DNA from: Candidatus Arsenophonus lipoptenae
Lineage (GTDB): Bacteria > Pseudomonadota > Gammaproteobacteria > Enterobacterales > Enterobacteriaceae
Length of the DNA stretch: 64,000 nt
Direction of reading: 5' to 3'
Assembly (NCBI RefSeq): GCF_001534665.1
Contig: NZ_CP013920.1
Span: 186,001-250,000, forward strand
In this document: one piece after another, positions 1 through 10,073 of the stretch
Layout of the letters: each line of letters begins with the position of its first letter
Numbering within the stretch: the first letter of the stretch is position 1
Program-made: the position numbers and the translations under genes
Notes under the pieces: model-generated
What the model saw: only the letters and a program-made list of their open reading frames with translations
What the model was told of the DNA's origin: nothing
Database searches by the model: none

Positions 1-153
1 TATATTGATACCTGTTTTACGTACTTGTTCTAATATTTGATTAATAAGATAATAAGCACGATTAATACCTTCTTCACGGATTACCGATTCAATCGCCTGC
101 AGCCACTCGCGAGTTTCAATCGGATCCACGTCATTTTTTAACACATCTGACAT
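1..153 (-). CDS. aceE: Pyruvate dehydrogenase E1 component, N-terminal fragment
   Basis: AceE is the thiamine-diphosphate E1 decarboxylase of the pyruvate dehydrogenase complex. Only the first 51 codons are in the window; the gene runs off the left edge. The start is ATG at 151-153. The peptide begins MSDVLKNDVDPIETREWLQ and continues with the IESVIREEG block, which follows the E. coli AceE N terminus almost residue for residue. This stretch is less AT-biased than most of the window. No pdhR is visible upstream, where it lies in E. coli. Whether the rest of the gene is intact cannot be seen. Confidence 0.95.
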   Translation of the reverse strand, partial: MSDVLKNDVDPIETREWLQAIESVIREEGINRAYYLINQILEQVRKTGINI

Positions 154-918
154 GGTATATTCCTTAAATATAAAATTTTTATAAAAAGAGCATTGTAATT
201 CTTATTTATGATTAAATAAATGTACTAATAAAAAAATTAAAAATATTTTTATATTTTATAATTTTTTCTAAAAAATCATATTGATATTTTATGTTTATAA
301 CCAAATATATATTAATAACTAAAATTATAGATTCGTATTTTTAAACACTAAAACTATTTTATTAATATTTAGTTATATTAAATTAATAAAATAAACATAA
401 AAACATTAATAAAATGCTTTTAAAAACAAAATTGATATAATTATTATAAAACACTATGAATAAAAAAATTTTTAGTAAAAAACTTTATTTTACCCACATA
501 GAATATTAATAATTTCTCATAGACTTATTTTGATATGTATATCATTTCTTTTAAACTAAAAGAAGATATTTAATTTACGATTTTTGGATTATATTTGAAA
601 TTAATAAGTAATTTAAAATAAAAATCTCTAAATTTAAGATAATCACTTATATTATGTAATAAATTGTATTAAAAAATACTATATCATGGTATTTATATAG
701 AATTCCATTCTAATATAAAAATATATTTTTTAAAAATTTATTAAATATTAAATAATTATTATAATAATTTAATCATTTAAACTAAAAATTGAATAAATCT
801 AGTGAAATTGTAATATATAAAACTATATGTTTTAAATTCTGTTTAACATTCTTAAAAACTTTTATTTAAATTTATACTGTTATTTATATACATTAATTTA
901 TAAGTACATATTTTAATA
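154..918. other. AT-rich intergenic region, aceE to coaE
   Basis: About 765 bases without a supportable gene. It must contain the aceE promoter. In E. coli pdhR precedes aceE, but I could not recognise a PdhR-like reading frame or remnant here. No strong hairpin or RNA gene was seen. Confidence 0.6.
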
Positions 919-1521
919 TTAATTAATAGCTAATCCTAAATATTTCTGATGTAATTTTATTACACTTTTATTTAATTGTAAAAAATCTTCATCGTTATTA
1001 TTAATTACATCATCAGCTCTTTGTAATCTTTCTCTACGATTAATTTGATTAGATAAAATATTTTTTATTTCTTGTTCACTTATACAATCTCGTTTAATTA
1101 TACGAGTTATTTGTTCCTCTGGTTTCACATCAATAACTAATACTCTACTAACCAAAAGATCCAGGTTCTTTTCTATTAATAATGGCACAACCCAAACTAC
1201 ATATGGATAATTAACCAAAACTAGCTGACGTTGAGTTTCTTTATATATCAAAGGATGAAGCAAATTATCTAACCATTTTTTTTCTGTTGAATCGCTAAAT
1301 ATTTTTTTTCTTAATTTTACACGATTTAAAGAACCATTATTATTAAGAATAGTTAACCCAAAATGTTTTTTAATCATATTAAAAGCATAAGTATTTGACT
1401 GAACAATTTGTTTTGAAATAACATCTGTATCAATTATTGGTACACCTAATAATGCAAATTTTTTTGATACAGTACTCTTACCACTTCCAATGCCACCTGT
1501 TAAAGCAACAATATAACTCAT
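919..1521 (-). CDS. coaE: Dephospho-CoA kinase
   Basis: Phosphorylates the 3'-hydroxyl of dephospho-CoA, the last step of coenzyme A synthesis. It has 200 residues, against about 206 in E. coli. The P-loop GGIGSGKST is at residues 9-17, followed by the DTD motif of the CoA-binding region near residue 32 and the family motif VPLLIE near residue 112. The start ATG at 1519-1521 places the P-loop at the usual distance. It stands alone, with long AT-rich spacers on both sides, and is not linked to zapD or yacG as in E. coli. It appears intact and essential. Confidence 0.97.
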   Translation of the reverse strand: MSYIVALTGGIGSGKSTVSKKFALLGVPIIDTDVISKQIVQSNTYAFNMIKKHFGLTILNNNGSLNRVKLRKKIFSDSTEKKWLDNLLHPLIYKETQRQLVLVNYPYVVWVVPLLIEKNLDLLVSRVLVIDVKPEEQITRIIKRDCISEQEIKNILSNQINRRERLQRADDVINNNDEDFLQLNKSVIKLHQKYLGLAIN

Positions 1522-2133
1522 CTATTTTACCGTTCTATAATATGTGTATTAATAAAAAATACTTAGCTAATATTTTTATATTATCATTATTATACAGTAT
1601 ACTTATATATTAAAAAATAAAATTAATTATCACTAAATATATATCTAAATATCATGTGATATCATTTTATATATTTTAATATCATTAAATTAACATAATA
1701 TTAATATATTAATTTAATATAGAAAAAGTATATTAAAAAAATTTTGTAATAATATAATTGACAAAATTTTAAAAAAATTATTTACAAAATAAGTTATTTA
1801 CTGTTACTTTGGCAATATTTGATGTAAATAAATATATATGATTTAGTAATTTTATATCATACAAAATAATATATATATAAACTATATGACTGTCATACAA
1901 TATACTAATGACATTAGTACATAATACAATAATAATTTTTTATAATTTTAAAAAGATATTTTTATATTTTATAATAACATAAAATAAAAATTGTTAAATA
2001 TATTATAATAATGATATAATTAGTATTATTAATAGAATATCCATGCTAGAATTAATAAGATCAATATTCATAATATTTTTATTAAATAATTATTTAACTA
2101 TAGTTATTTTAAAACAATAATTATTAGTAATTA
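1522..2133. other. AT-rich intergenic region, coaE to trmB
   Basis: About 610 bases with no supportable coding sequence, RNA gene or strong inverted repeat. It must hold the coaE promoter and the 3' end of the trmB transcript. Confidence 0.6.
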
Positions 2134-2826
2134 CTATTTTATTTTTTTAAACATAAGATCAAATATCTTATGACCTAATTTTTTTCCTTTTATTTCAAAT
2201 TTAGTCATAGGTCGTGTAACAGGTCGCTCAATATAATTACCAGATACTGATAAATTTTTATAATTGCTGATTTGACACATTACATCTAAAATATGGTTAG
2301 CATACGGATACCAATCAGTAGCTATATGAAATACACCACCTAACTCTAATTTATGTAAAATAAGTTTAGCAAAATATGGTTGTACAAGTCTGCGTTTATG
2401 GTGTCTTTTTTTAGGCCAAGGATCTGAAAAAAAAAGTTGTACCATATTTAATGAATTATTTGGTATCATTTTTTCTAGTACTTCAATTGCATCGTGGCAT
2501 ATAATACGTAGATTATTTAAATTATAATTATGTGCAGATAATAAACACTTAATTACTCCAGGAGTATAAACTTCAATACCTAAAAAATTTTTAGTAGAAT
2601 TTTGTTGCGCTGTATAAATCAAAGACGTTCCTATACCGAAACCAATTTCTAAAATTATTGGTGCAATATTACAAAATAATCTATCAAATGATAATAATTG
2701 GTCAGTATAATTTACACCTAAATTAGGCCATAACTTTTGTAAAGTAAATTTTTGTTGATAAGTTAATCGTCTTTGACGAATTACAAAACTACAAATACGA
2801 TTAACTATTTTACCATTTTTACTCAT
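2134..2826 (-). CDS. trmB: tRNA (guanine-N7)-methyltransferase
   Basis: SAM-dependent enzyme forming m7G46 in the tRNA variable loop. It has 230 residues, against 239 in E. coli. The SAM-binding motif EIGFGIGTS lies near residue 60, and the family signature FSDPWPKKRHHKRR lies near residue 133. The C terminus carries the conserved RPVTRPMTKFE segment. In E. coli, mutY is transcribed away from trmB towards yggX and mltC. Here yggX and mltC keep that arrangement but mutY is absent from the 655-base space between them. Confidence 0.97.
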   Translation of the reverse strand: MSKNGKIVNRICSFVIRQRRLTYQQKFTLQKLWPNLGVNYTDQLLSFDRLFCNIAPIILEIGFGIGTSLIYTAQQNSTKNFLGIEVYTPGVIKCLLSAHNYNLNNLRIICHDAIEVLEKMIPNNSLNMVQLFFSDPWPKKRHHKRRLVQPYFAKLILHKLELGGVFHIATDWYPYANHILDVMCQISNYKNLSVSGNYIERPVTRPMTKFEIKGKKLGHKIFDLMFKKIK

Positions 2827-3481
2827 TTTAATGTTTTAATAATATTAATTATTACTCATATATTAAATATAATTTTATCAAAAAATATTTTTTCTGATTT
2901 AATAGAGGTTATTTTAAAATTAATAAAAATAAATATTAATTATTTATATAAAATTTATTTTTATGTAATTTAATAAAAAATTATATAAATATATATAATA
3001 GAATATAATTTTTATATAACTATAAATAATAAAACTATTATAAAAATATATTTTATAAAAAATAAAATAAATAATTTAAGATTTAAAAAATCAAATATTG
3101 TATTTTGTAATAAAAGATCTATTGTTATATATATAATTATTAAAAATAAATCATGCTATCATTATAAAAAATTTTAAATAATTAATAAAAAATAAATTAT
3201 TTTAATTTGAAATAATAAAATAATATTTATATGTGATCTTTTGCCTATAAAAGTTTTTTTAAATATAAAAATATAGCTATAGTAAGTAAAAACATTTACT
3301 TTACTCTTTACTATAAAATTATATATTACTATAAAAAATAATTAGCTATGTTAATACTAAAAATAAATGCATAAATATTTTAATATTATGAAAAATAAAA
3401 TATAAAATTAATAAACTAAGATTATATAAAAATAGCTAAAATAATTTATAAGATAAATTTAATAATTTTAAGGGTTAATTA
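2827..3481. other. Intergenic region where mutY would be expected
   Basis: About 655 bases between divergent trmB and yggX. In E. coli this position holds mutY (adenine glycosylase). I could not align any reading frame here with MutY, so it seems deleted or decayed beyond recognition. An imperfect AT-rich inverted repeat occurs at 3281-3305. Promoters for trmB and yggX should lie here. Confidence 0.55.
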
Positions 3482-3712
3482 ATGAATAGAACTATTTTTT
3501 GTACTTTTTTACAACTAGAAGCTGAAGGATTAGATGTTCCAGTTTATCCTGGTAAAATAGGTAAACGCATATATGATAATATATCAAAAAAAGCTTGGAA
3601 ACAATGGATAAATAAACAAATAATTCTCATAAATGAGCAAAAACTTAGCACTTTACTTGATAAAGATAAAAAGATACTTGAGCAAGAGATGGTAAAATTT
3701 CTCTTTAAATGA
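3482..3712 (+). CDS. yggX: Probable Fe(2+)-trafficking protein, short C terminus
   Basis: Small protein linked in E. coli and Salmonella to protection of Fe-S clusters from oxidation. It has 76 residues. The N terminus [17 protein letters not shown] is the family signature, including its conserved Cys near residue 7, and homology continues to the EQEMVKFLF block. A stop codon follows at once, so about 15 residues of the usual 91-residue protein (the acidic tail) are missing. The folded core should be present. mltC follows in the same direction after 67 bases, as in E. coli. Confidence 0.95.
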   Translation: MNRTIFCTFLQLEAEGLDVPVYPGKIGKRIYDNISKKAWKQWINKQIILINEQKLSTLLDKDKKILEQEMVKFLFK

Positions 3713-3779
3713 AATATTTCATATATCAAAATATATCAAAATTAAAAATAACTACTTTTGTATTTTTATGTAAAAGTAT

Positions 3780-4856
3780 ATGTATATAAAAAAGAAACTA
3801 CTTTCTTTCGTTATTATTCAAATTTTACTAGGTTGTTCCAGTAAAAGAGAAGTTTTTTCGAGTAATGAATATGTTAAAAACACAAATGGATTTGACATTC
3901 TCATTCAACAATTTGCCCATAATATTGATAATATTTGGGGCAATCAAGAAATATTAATTACTGGACCAAAAGATTATGTAAAATACACTGATCAATACCA
4001 AACTCGTAGTCACATTAATTTTGATAACGGCAATATAACTATTGAAACTATTTCAAAAAAAAAACCAAAAGAATGCTTAAAAAAAAATATTATTACTACT
4101 TTATTAATGGGTGTTAATTCCAAAGAATTTAATTTTTATTCTGATATAAATCTAATTAATATTAGCAAAAAACCATTTTTATATGGACAAGTACTTGATC
4201 AAACAAATAAACCTATTTTACAAGAATGGCATGCAGTAAAATTTAGCAATTATTTATTAAAAAATAAATTACAAAAACGTAAATCAGGATTGCATGTTAT
4301 ATGGCTAATTAATATTCAATTAATGCCTAATAATATAGATAAACGTGCTCATAAATATTTACCATATATCCGTAAATCAGCAGCAAAATATGGAATTGAT
4401 GAGTCATTAATTCTAGCTATTATGCAAATAGAATCAAATTTTAATCCTTATGCAGTAAGTAGTTCTGATGCATTAGGTTTAATGCAAATTATGCCACACT
4501 ATGCAGGCAGAGATGTTTTTCATGCCCAAGGAAAATTAGGAATACCAAGTAGAAATTATTTATTTAATCCAGCTAATAATATCGATTTAGGAGCCGCATA
4601 TTTATCTCTATTACAAAATACTTACTTAGGTGAAATTACTAATGTTATTTCACAACGTTATGCTATAATCACAGCATATCATGGCGGTTCTGATACTGTA
4701 TTAAAAGTATTTCATAATGACAAAAAGAGAGCAGTACAGATTATTAATCAAATGCTACCAAAACATGTTTACCAAAAATTGGTAACTAACCATCCAGCAA
4801 TGCAATCACGTAATTATTTGGTAAAAGTTAATAATGCACAAAGAAAATATCGTTAA
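3780..4856 (+). CDS. mltC: Membrane-bound lytic murein transglycosylase C
   Basis: Outer-membrane lipoprotein of the GH23 lysozyme-like family; cleaves the MurNAc-GlcNAc bond with formation of 1,6-anhydroMurNAc. It has 358 residues, against 359 in E. coli. A lipobox LLGC places the lipidated Cys at residue 19. An N-terminal MltC domain ([15 protein letters not shown]) is followed by the transglycosylase domain from about residue 190. The catalytic Glu is E218 in [14 protein letters not shown], followed by the GLMQIMP motif. The family motif AYNGG reads AYHGG (H301). Overall conservation argues that the gene is functional. Confidence 0.97.
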   Translation: MYIKKKLLSFVIIQILLGCSSKREVFSSNEYVKNTNGFDILIQQFAHNIDNIWGNQEILITGPKDYVKYTDQYQTRSHINFDNGNITIETISKKKPKECLKKNIITTLLMGVNSKEFNFYSDINLINISKKPFLYGQVLDQTNKPILQEWHAVKFSNYLLKNKLQKRKSGLHVIWLINIQLMPNNIDKRAHKYLPYIRKSAAKYGIDESLILAIMQIESNFNPYAVSSSDALGLMQIMPHYAGRDVFHAQGKLGIPSRNYLFNPANNIDLGAAYLSLLQNTYLGEITNVISQRYAIITAYHGGSDTVLKVFHNDKKRAVQIINQMLPKHVYQKLVTNHPAMQSRNYLVKVNNAQRKYR

Positions 4857-5282
4857 TTATTTATATCTCTAATTTTAGAAGACAAAATATATTTTTTAAA
4901 TTTAAAAAAAATTTAGTTTTAGTTTATTACTTCAATACATATAAATTATTATAAAATCATAAATAATTAGAAAAATCCTAAAATATTAAATTTTCATTTA
5001 AATATTTAATTAAAATATCTTTTAAAATCATATACAAATAATCAGTAAATTTGTTGCAAAACAAAACATAATCAAAATACAACATTAATAAGATATTTAT
5101 AAGATATAGATCTTATGCTATATTAATTTTCTATAAATTTCTATAAATATAGAAATTATATTATATAATATATGAATATAAACTAATTTTTAAATAAAAC
5201 TATAAAATATTTTTATATTTTATAATAATAGAATTTATTAGTATAATAATACTATATCTTATTTATTTAATAATAAATTCAT
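4857..5282. other. AT-rich intergenic region, mltC to hemW pseudogene
   Basis: About 425 bases between the convergent mltC and the broken hemW. I see only AT-rich sequence, with no RNA gene or convincing terminator. Confidence 0.6.
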
Positions 5283-6421
5283 TTATAAAAATAATGTTAA
5301 TAAAGAATTAAAAAATAACATAACTTTCTTAGTTATCTTCCAGTTATATTTTGTTTCTTTTACATAACCTTATCGTATGGCCTGATCAAGCTGATGATTA
5401 ATAATGTTTTTTGATAATCCTGTATAATTAATAAAACCTTGCTTTGGAATTTCCTCAAATAATCGAAACCGATTCATAAAAAATTCAAATGGTCTATCCA
5501 ATATTTTTACTTCTTGTTGCTTATATAAATATATACCATCCATATAACCTTTGGGGTGTTTCGTTTTTATAGTTCATAAAATACGACCATCAGAAAAAGA
5601 AATTTTTCCATGAGCTCCACAGCCAATACCTAAATAATCTCCAAAACGCCAATAATTTAAATTATGTTGACATTGATATCCAGGTTTATTAGCATAATTA
5701 GATATTTCATACTGATTATATCCTGAATTATTTAATAATTTATTTCCTTTATAAAAGATATTATCTTGAATATCATCATTAGGTAATTTAGGTGGTCTAT
5801 AACCAAAATATGTATTAGATTCAATAATTAATTGATACCATGAAATATGAGAGGTAGGGAAAAATTAATTGCTTGTTGTAAATCAAAAATAGCTTCTTCA
5901 ACTAATTGATCAAGTAATCCATACATTAAATCGAGATTAAAACTTCGTAAATTTAATGTTGTTACTAAAACAATTGAATTTATAGATTCTGTAAATCCAT
6001 GTATTCTTCCTAACTGAGTAAGCTTATTAGTAGAAAAAGTTTGGATCCCAAAATAGGAATTCTATTAATACTAGTTTGTTGATATTGATTAAAACTATTG
6101 GTATTAATTAAATTTGGATTTGCCTCTATAGTAATTTCAGCATTATCTGATAAAAATAATCTTTCATTTATACTATCTAATAAATACTGAATAGAATCAA
6201 TATTAAATAAACTAGGAGTACCTACCCGCCAATAAAAATACTATTAACTTAGCGATTGTTTATTGAAGTAATATCAGATTAAAGATCAGTTAATAGATGA
6301 TTAATGTATTTTTTTCATCTATATCATCTTTTATAATGTGTGAATTATAATCACAATAGTAGCATTTTTGTATACACCAAGGGACGTGCACGTACAAACT
6401 CAAAGGTGGTAATTTTACTAT
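5283..6421 (-). pseudogene. hemW: hemW (yggW) pseudogene, radical-SAM heme chaperone
   Basis: Nearly full-length but broken copy of HemW. Reading from 6421, the first codons give VKLPPLSLYVHVPWC and then IQKCYYCDYNSH, so the radical-SAM CxxxCxxC motif is still visible. The initiator codon is ATA (6419-6421) instead of ATG. At least three frameshifts are needed to follow the protein (near 6230, 6050 and 5860). In-frame stops occur at 5574-5576 (TGA after DGRIL) and 5370-5372 (TAA after LDQAIR). The original stop, after NSLLTLFL, is at 5283-5285. Total length almost equals the E. coli gene, so decay is by point changes and small indels, implying recent loss. Confidence 0.93.
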
Positions 6422-6523
6422 AACTTATAAGTTTAAAATAAAATTTTTATATTACCATAAATTAAATAGCTAATTTTTTTAAAAATGATAGCATTGATTT
6501 AAGAATATACTATACATATTTTT

Positions 6524-7111
6524 TTATATCATATAACCTATAGAATATAATATATTGGTTACATCAGGATCAATAAATAAAAGAATATTTAACCGTAAAT
6601 AATCTAATGCAATTAATATTAATGTAACTATCATAGGAGAGAAATCTATTCCATTAATAATGGGAACAATCTTACGAATAGGTGAAATAATAATTTCAGT
6701 TAATTGCATAATAGCATAATCAATAGGATTACTTCCTTGACTAATCCAGCTAAAAAATACACGAATTAAAATTAACCAAAAAACTAACTTTCCAGAATAA
6801 GTTAATAACTGAATAATACTAATGAGTAATAGCTTTATACTAATTAAAGTTAATGTATTTGATACCCACATTATAAAAATAATATTAACTACTGTTAAAA
6901 TATATGACACTAATAAAGTAGCTGTATCAAACATATTAATAGAAGGAATAAACCTATGCAATGGCCTCATAACTAATTCAGTTAATTTTACTACAAATTG
7001 AGAAACGGGATGATAAAAATCAATTTTAACTAATTGCATCCATACTCGAAAAAGTAGTATAATAATATATAGCTGAGTTATAGTTGAAACTATAAAAGTT
7101 AAAAATTGCAT
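6524..7111 (-). CDS. yggT: YggT family inner-membrane protein
   Basis: Integral membrane protein of the YggT/Ycf19 family, function not firmly established (linked to osmotic and cell-envelope roles in some bacteria). It has 195 residues, against about 188 in E. coli. Two repeated YggT units are visible, each with two hydrophobic helices. The first ends with LVMRPLHRFIPSI near residue 55, and the second with IISPIRKIVPIINGIDFSPMI near residue 150. It lies upstream of the hemW pseudogene on the same strand, as in the E. coli yggS-yggT-yggU-rdgB-hemW cluster. yggU and rdgB are gone: only about 100 bases separate yggT from hemW. Confidence 0.95.
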   Translation of the reverse strand: MQFLTFIVSTITQLYIIILLFRVWMQLVKIDFYHPVSQFVVKLTELVMRPLHRFIPSINMFDTATLLVSYILTVVNIIFIMWVSNTLTLISIKLLLISIIQLLTYSGKLVFWLILIRVFFSWISQGSNPIDYAIMQLTEIIISPIRKIVPIINGIDFSPMIVTLILIALDYLRLNILLFIDPDVTNILYSIGYMI

Positions 7112-7725
7112 TTAATTACCCTAATCAGTTAAAATATTTTTTAAATATGACGATATTCTGTATACGATCAATTTATGATATTTTATGGTAGTAGAAATTA
7201 CTGTTGTTACTTTAAAACTTCAGTTATTTCACAATCAATAAATGATTCTTTTAAACTATTAAAAATTTAATTTACTATTTTATAAAAATATTAATAAAAT
7301 TTATAAATTAATACAATATTGCTTTATAGCAAAAATTATAACTACTTTGTAACATATAAATTAATTACTAACTTATAGATGAATATTCATTAAACCATAT
7401 TTCATTAATCAAATTGTATCCTTTATATATTTTAAATATTAAAAAATTAACTTTGAATTAAATTGTAACTTTATTTAATTAATCATAAATTGTTAATTTA
7501 TGATTATAAATTTGTACTTAAAAATAAATAACTAATTATAAAATAGCTTCTCAGCTATCTACTGGCATATGATTTATTTTTTTATAAAATATTTTTTGTT
7601 TACATAATCAATTAAAAAGAGTTTTCTATTTATATAGGAATATGATTTTGATAGAGGTAAAATTACCTATTGCTAAATAACCTATTTATATTTAGTAAAA
7701 GTAATAATTAATTCTTAAAAAACTG
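7112..7725. other. Intergenic region, yggT to ruvX
   Basis: About 615 bases. In E. coli yggS precedes yggT here. A few codons just upstream of yggT vaguely resemble the YggS C terminus, but too weakly to call a remnant. A small hairpin (ATAGCT-TCTC-AGCTAT) is at 7543-7558. Nothing else is supportable. Confidence 0.5.
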
Positions 7726-8145
7726 TTAAATATTTTGTTCAAACCAACTCTCTAAAATAATCACTGCAGAAAAAGAATCAATTTTCTTTTTATTTAAAGC
7801 TCTATAACCACCATAATTAAACAATTTTGATCGTGCTTCAACAGTTGTTAACCGTTCATCATGTAATATTACTTTGATACCAAATCTCCATTCTAAGTTA
7901 TAAGCAAACTTACGTGCTTTATTACTTATTATTTGCTCTGTTCCATCCATATTTAAAGGAAGTCCAACAATAATTAATTTAGGATGCCAATCTTGTAAAA
8001 TTTTATTAATTTCTACCCAATTTGGGTTACTATCTTTTACTTTTATTGTTGTCAAAGGTCTAGCTGTTGTCGTAATTTCTTGTCCAATAGCAACACCAAT
8101 ACTATTGGTACCAAAATCAAAAGTCATAATTGTTTTCTTTATCAT
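7726..8145 (-). CDS. ruvX: RuvX/YqgF, putative Holliday-junction resolvase / pre-16S rRNA nuclease
   Basis: RNase H-like fold protein needed for 16S rRNA 5'-end maturation in E. coli and annotated as a putative Holliday-junction resolvase. It has 139 residues, against 138 in E. coli. The first acidic residue lies in [11 protein letters not shown] near residue 10. [11 protein letters not shown] is near residue 65, [11 protein letters not shown] near residue 98, and the terminal acidic region is [14 protein letters not shown]. The start ATG at 8143-8145 matches the family N terminus. In E. coli it follows gshB and yqgE; yqgE is missing from the 280 bases between ruvX and gshB. Confidence 0.97.
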   Translation of the reverse strand: MIKKTIMTFDFGTNSIGVAIGQEITTTARPLTTIKVKDSNPNWVEINKILQDWHPKLIIVGLPLNMDGTEQIISNKARKFAYNLEWRFGIKVILHDERLTTVEARSKLFNYGGYRALNKKKIDSFSAVIILESWFEQNI

Positions 8146-8374
8146 TATATAAAAACTCTTTAATATACAACTATAAATTATTTAAAAACCAAAATATTAA
8201 CTAATAAATTTATATGTATTCATATATAAAAAGTATATTTTTAATTAAAATTTAATAATCAGCAAAATAATATTTTTTATCAAAAACAAAATTATTAATA
8301 TAAAAATATACAGTATTTAATATATTTTTAGAATAAGTAAAACTAACCCTATATTAGTTAATTATTCGTTAAAC

Positions 8375-8436
8375 GTAATATAAATTATTATTTATTAATT
8401 CAAATGTAATATAAATTATTGGTTATTAATTCACTT
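8375..8436. repeat. Imperfect 31-bp tandem duplication spanning the gshB stop codon
   Basis: Two adjacent 31-base units (8375-8405 and 8406-8436) share 27 positions, both beginning GTAATATAAATTATT and ending in a TTATTAATTCA block. The right unit contains the gshB stop codon (8426-8428), so the left unit is an extra copy of the gene's 3' edge in non-coding DNA. Confidence 0.85.
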
Positions 8437-9382
8437 TATAAACCATTTTTTCTATTGCATCAAATAACATACCAGTAATTGACATATTAGACAATTCTAT
8501 TTCAATTTCACGTATACAAGTAGGACTTGTAACATTAATCTCTGTTAACCGATCACCAATAATATCTAATCCAACAAAAATTAATCCTTTCTTTTTTAGA
8601 ATTGGCGCTACCTCTATAGCAATTTTCCAATCACTAATTGTCAATGGTCTTACTTCACCATATCCACCTGCAGCTAAATTTCCTCTCGTTTCACCTTTAG
8701 AAGGTATACGAGCCAAACAATAAGGAAAAGGTTCACCATCAATAATTAATATACGTTTATCACCATATTTTATATCAGATAAATAATTTTGTGCCATACA
8801 AAACCGTTGTCCATATTTAGTTATGATTTCAATAGCAACACCAATATTAGGATCATATTTTGTTAATCTAAAAATAGACATCCCTTTCATTCCATCCAAA
8901 GGTTTTAAAATTATATCACCATGTTTTTGATGAAATTCACGTATTTTTTTATTATTTCTAGTTACTAATGTATCAGGAATTAAATTAGCAAACCATATAG
9001 TAAATAGTTTTTCATTACAATCTCTTAAACTTTTTGGTTTATTAATAATTAAACTACCTGAATATTCCGCTATTTCAAGAATATATGTAGCATAAATATA
9101 TTCAAGATTAAAAGGAGGATCCTTACGCATTAAAATAACATCAAAATTTCTTAAAGGGGATTCTTGTTCAGATCCAAATTCATAACATTGTTTAACATCT
9201 TGTTTAATCTTTATTAACCTTTTATTACGACCATATGCTTCACCATGCAATAAATATATATCACCTATTTCCATATAGTAAATTTCATAACCACGTTGTT
9301 GAGCTTCTAATAGCATAGCTATGCTACTATCTTTTTTAAAATCTATAGTAGCAATAGGATCCATTACAATACCTAACTTCAT
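8426..9382 (-). CDS. gshB: Glutathione synthetase
   Basis: ATP-grasp enzyme joining gamma-glutamylcysteine and glycine to give glutathione. I choose the internal ATG at 9380-9382, giving MKLGIVMDPIA as in E. coli; a GGA element lies about ten bases upstream. A start five codons earlier is possible. Length is 318 residues, against 316. Conserved blocks include NEKLFTIWF, DIILKPLDGMKGMSIF, GETRGNLAAGGYGE, GLIFVGLDIIGDRLTEINVTSP and CIREIE near the C terminus. The 3' end and stop codon lie inside an imperfect 31-bp tandem duplication at 8375-8436. Confidence 0.97.
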   Translation of the reverse strand: MKLGIVMDPIATIDFKKDSSIAMLLEAQQRGYEIYYMEIGDIYLLHGEAYGRNKRLIKIKQDVKQCYEFGSEQESPLRNFDVILMRKDPPFNLEYIYATYILEIAEYSGSLIINKPKSLRDCNEKLFTIWFANLIPDTLVTRNNKKIREFHQKHGDIILKPLDGMKGMSIFRLTKYDPNIGVAIEIITKYGQRFCMAQNYLSDIKYGDKRILIIDGEPFPYCLARIPSKGETRGNLAAGGYGEVRPLTISDWKIAIEVAPILKKKGLIFVGLDIIGDRLTEINVTSPTCIREIEIELSNMSITGMLFDAIEKMVYKVN

Positions 9383-9612
9383 GAGTTTATATTCCATGAA
9401 AGAAATTTTTTAAAAAATATGATTCTTTAATAATAGTTATTATAACTGTTTCTTTTTTAAAGCAAAATAAAAAATAGATAATATATTAAAATTTTTATTA
9501 AAACTAATTACATAAATTTTTAAAAAATTAAACATTTTATATTAAATAACTATGATGATTATCATTTAAAATGATAGTAAGTATATAATATATATAAAAT
9601 ATATAAAAAATA

Positions 9613-9951
9613 TCAAAGATCAATGTCGATATAATCTTCTAAAGGATCTAATTGTGGTTTACCGCCAGATAAAGTATGAAATCGTTTTGGTTTATTAATA
9701 AGAGTTATATATTTATACCATACTTTTTCTTTTGATGTCATAGGTTCACGTTTACCACGACACATAGCAACAAAAAACTGTTCTTCTTCTGTTTGTGGCT
9801 TACGCTTACCTAAATCAAGTTCATAAAAAACTTGACCATAATGTTCTAACAACTTAGCTTCTTTAATAGTGAAATCACCATGACGAGAAAACCCCCTGGG
9901 ATAATTTTTACTATCAAAAAATCGATTAGTTGTAATAAAACTTTCTACCAT
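9613..9951 (-). CDS. maoP: Macrodomain Ori organization protein MaoP
   Basis: MaoP (formerly YifE) acts in E. coli with the cis site maoS to organise the Ori macrodomain of the chromosome. I choose ATG at 9949-9951, with GGAG eight bases upstream, giving 112 residues, the E. coli length. The upstream in-frame GTG overlaps that Shine-Dalgarno and is unlikely. Signature segments [37 protein letters not shown] and [12 protein letters not shown] are very well kept. The divergent neighbour is an hdfR remnant, matching the E. coli hdfR/maoP arrangement. Confidence 0.95.
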   Translation of the reverse strand: MVESFITTNRFFDSKNYPRGFSRHGDFTIKEAKLLEHYGQVFYELDLGKRKPQTEEEQFFVAMCRGKREPMTSKEKVWYKYITLINKPKRFHTLSGGKPQLDPLEDYIDIDL

Positions 9952-10073
9952 ATAACACACTCCATACCTATTTCATATAATATTTTATTTATGGTGCGGA
10001 AGTATTCATTAGCAATTGTATTTTGCAAAATAAAAATTTTAATTATCAAATATTAAAAACTATAAAGACTACT

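Noticed and set aside
2773-2973. 66-codon plus-strand ORF overlapping the trmB start, possibly a mutY remnant
   Set aside because: Its residues are low-complexity Ile/Asn/Lys and do not align with the MutY N terminus; it overlaps trmB in another frame.
5574-5576. TGA within hemW as evidence of a recoded stop codon
   Set aside because: The position corresponds to Arg, not Trp, and the same gene carries a TAA and frameshifts, so ordinary decay explains it.
7112-7725. Possible yggS remnant upstream of yggT
   Set aside because: A short match to the YggS C terminus (RI...IVIF) is too weak, and the rest of the spacer gave nothing.
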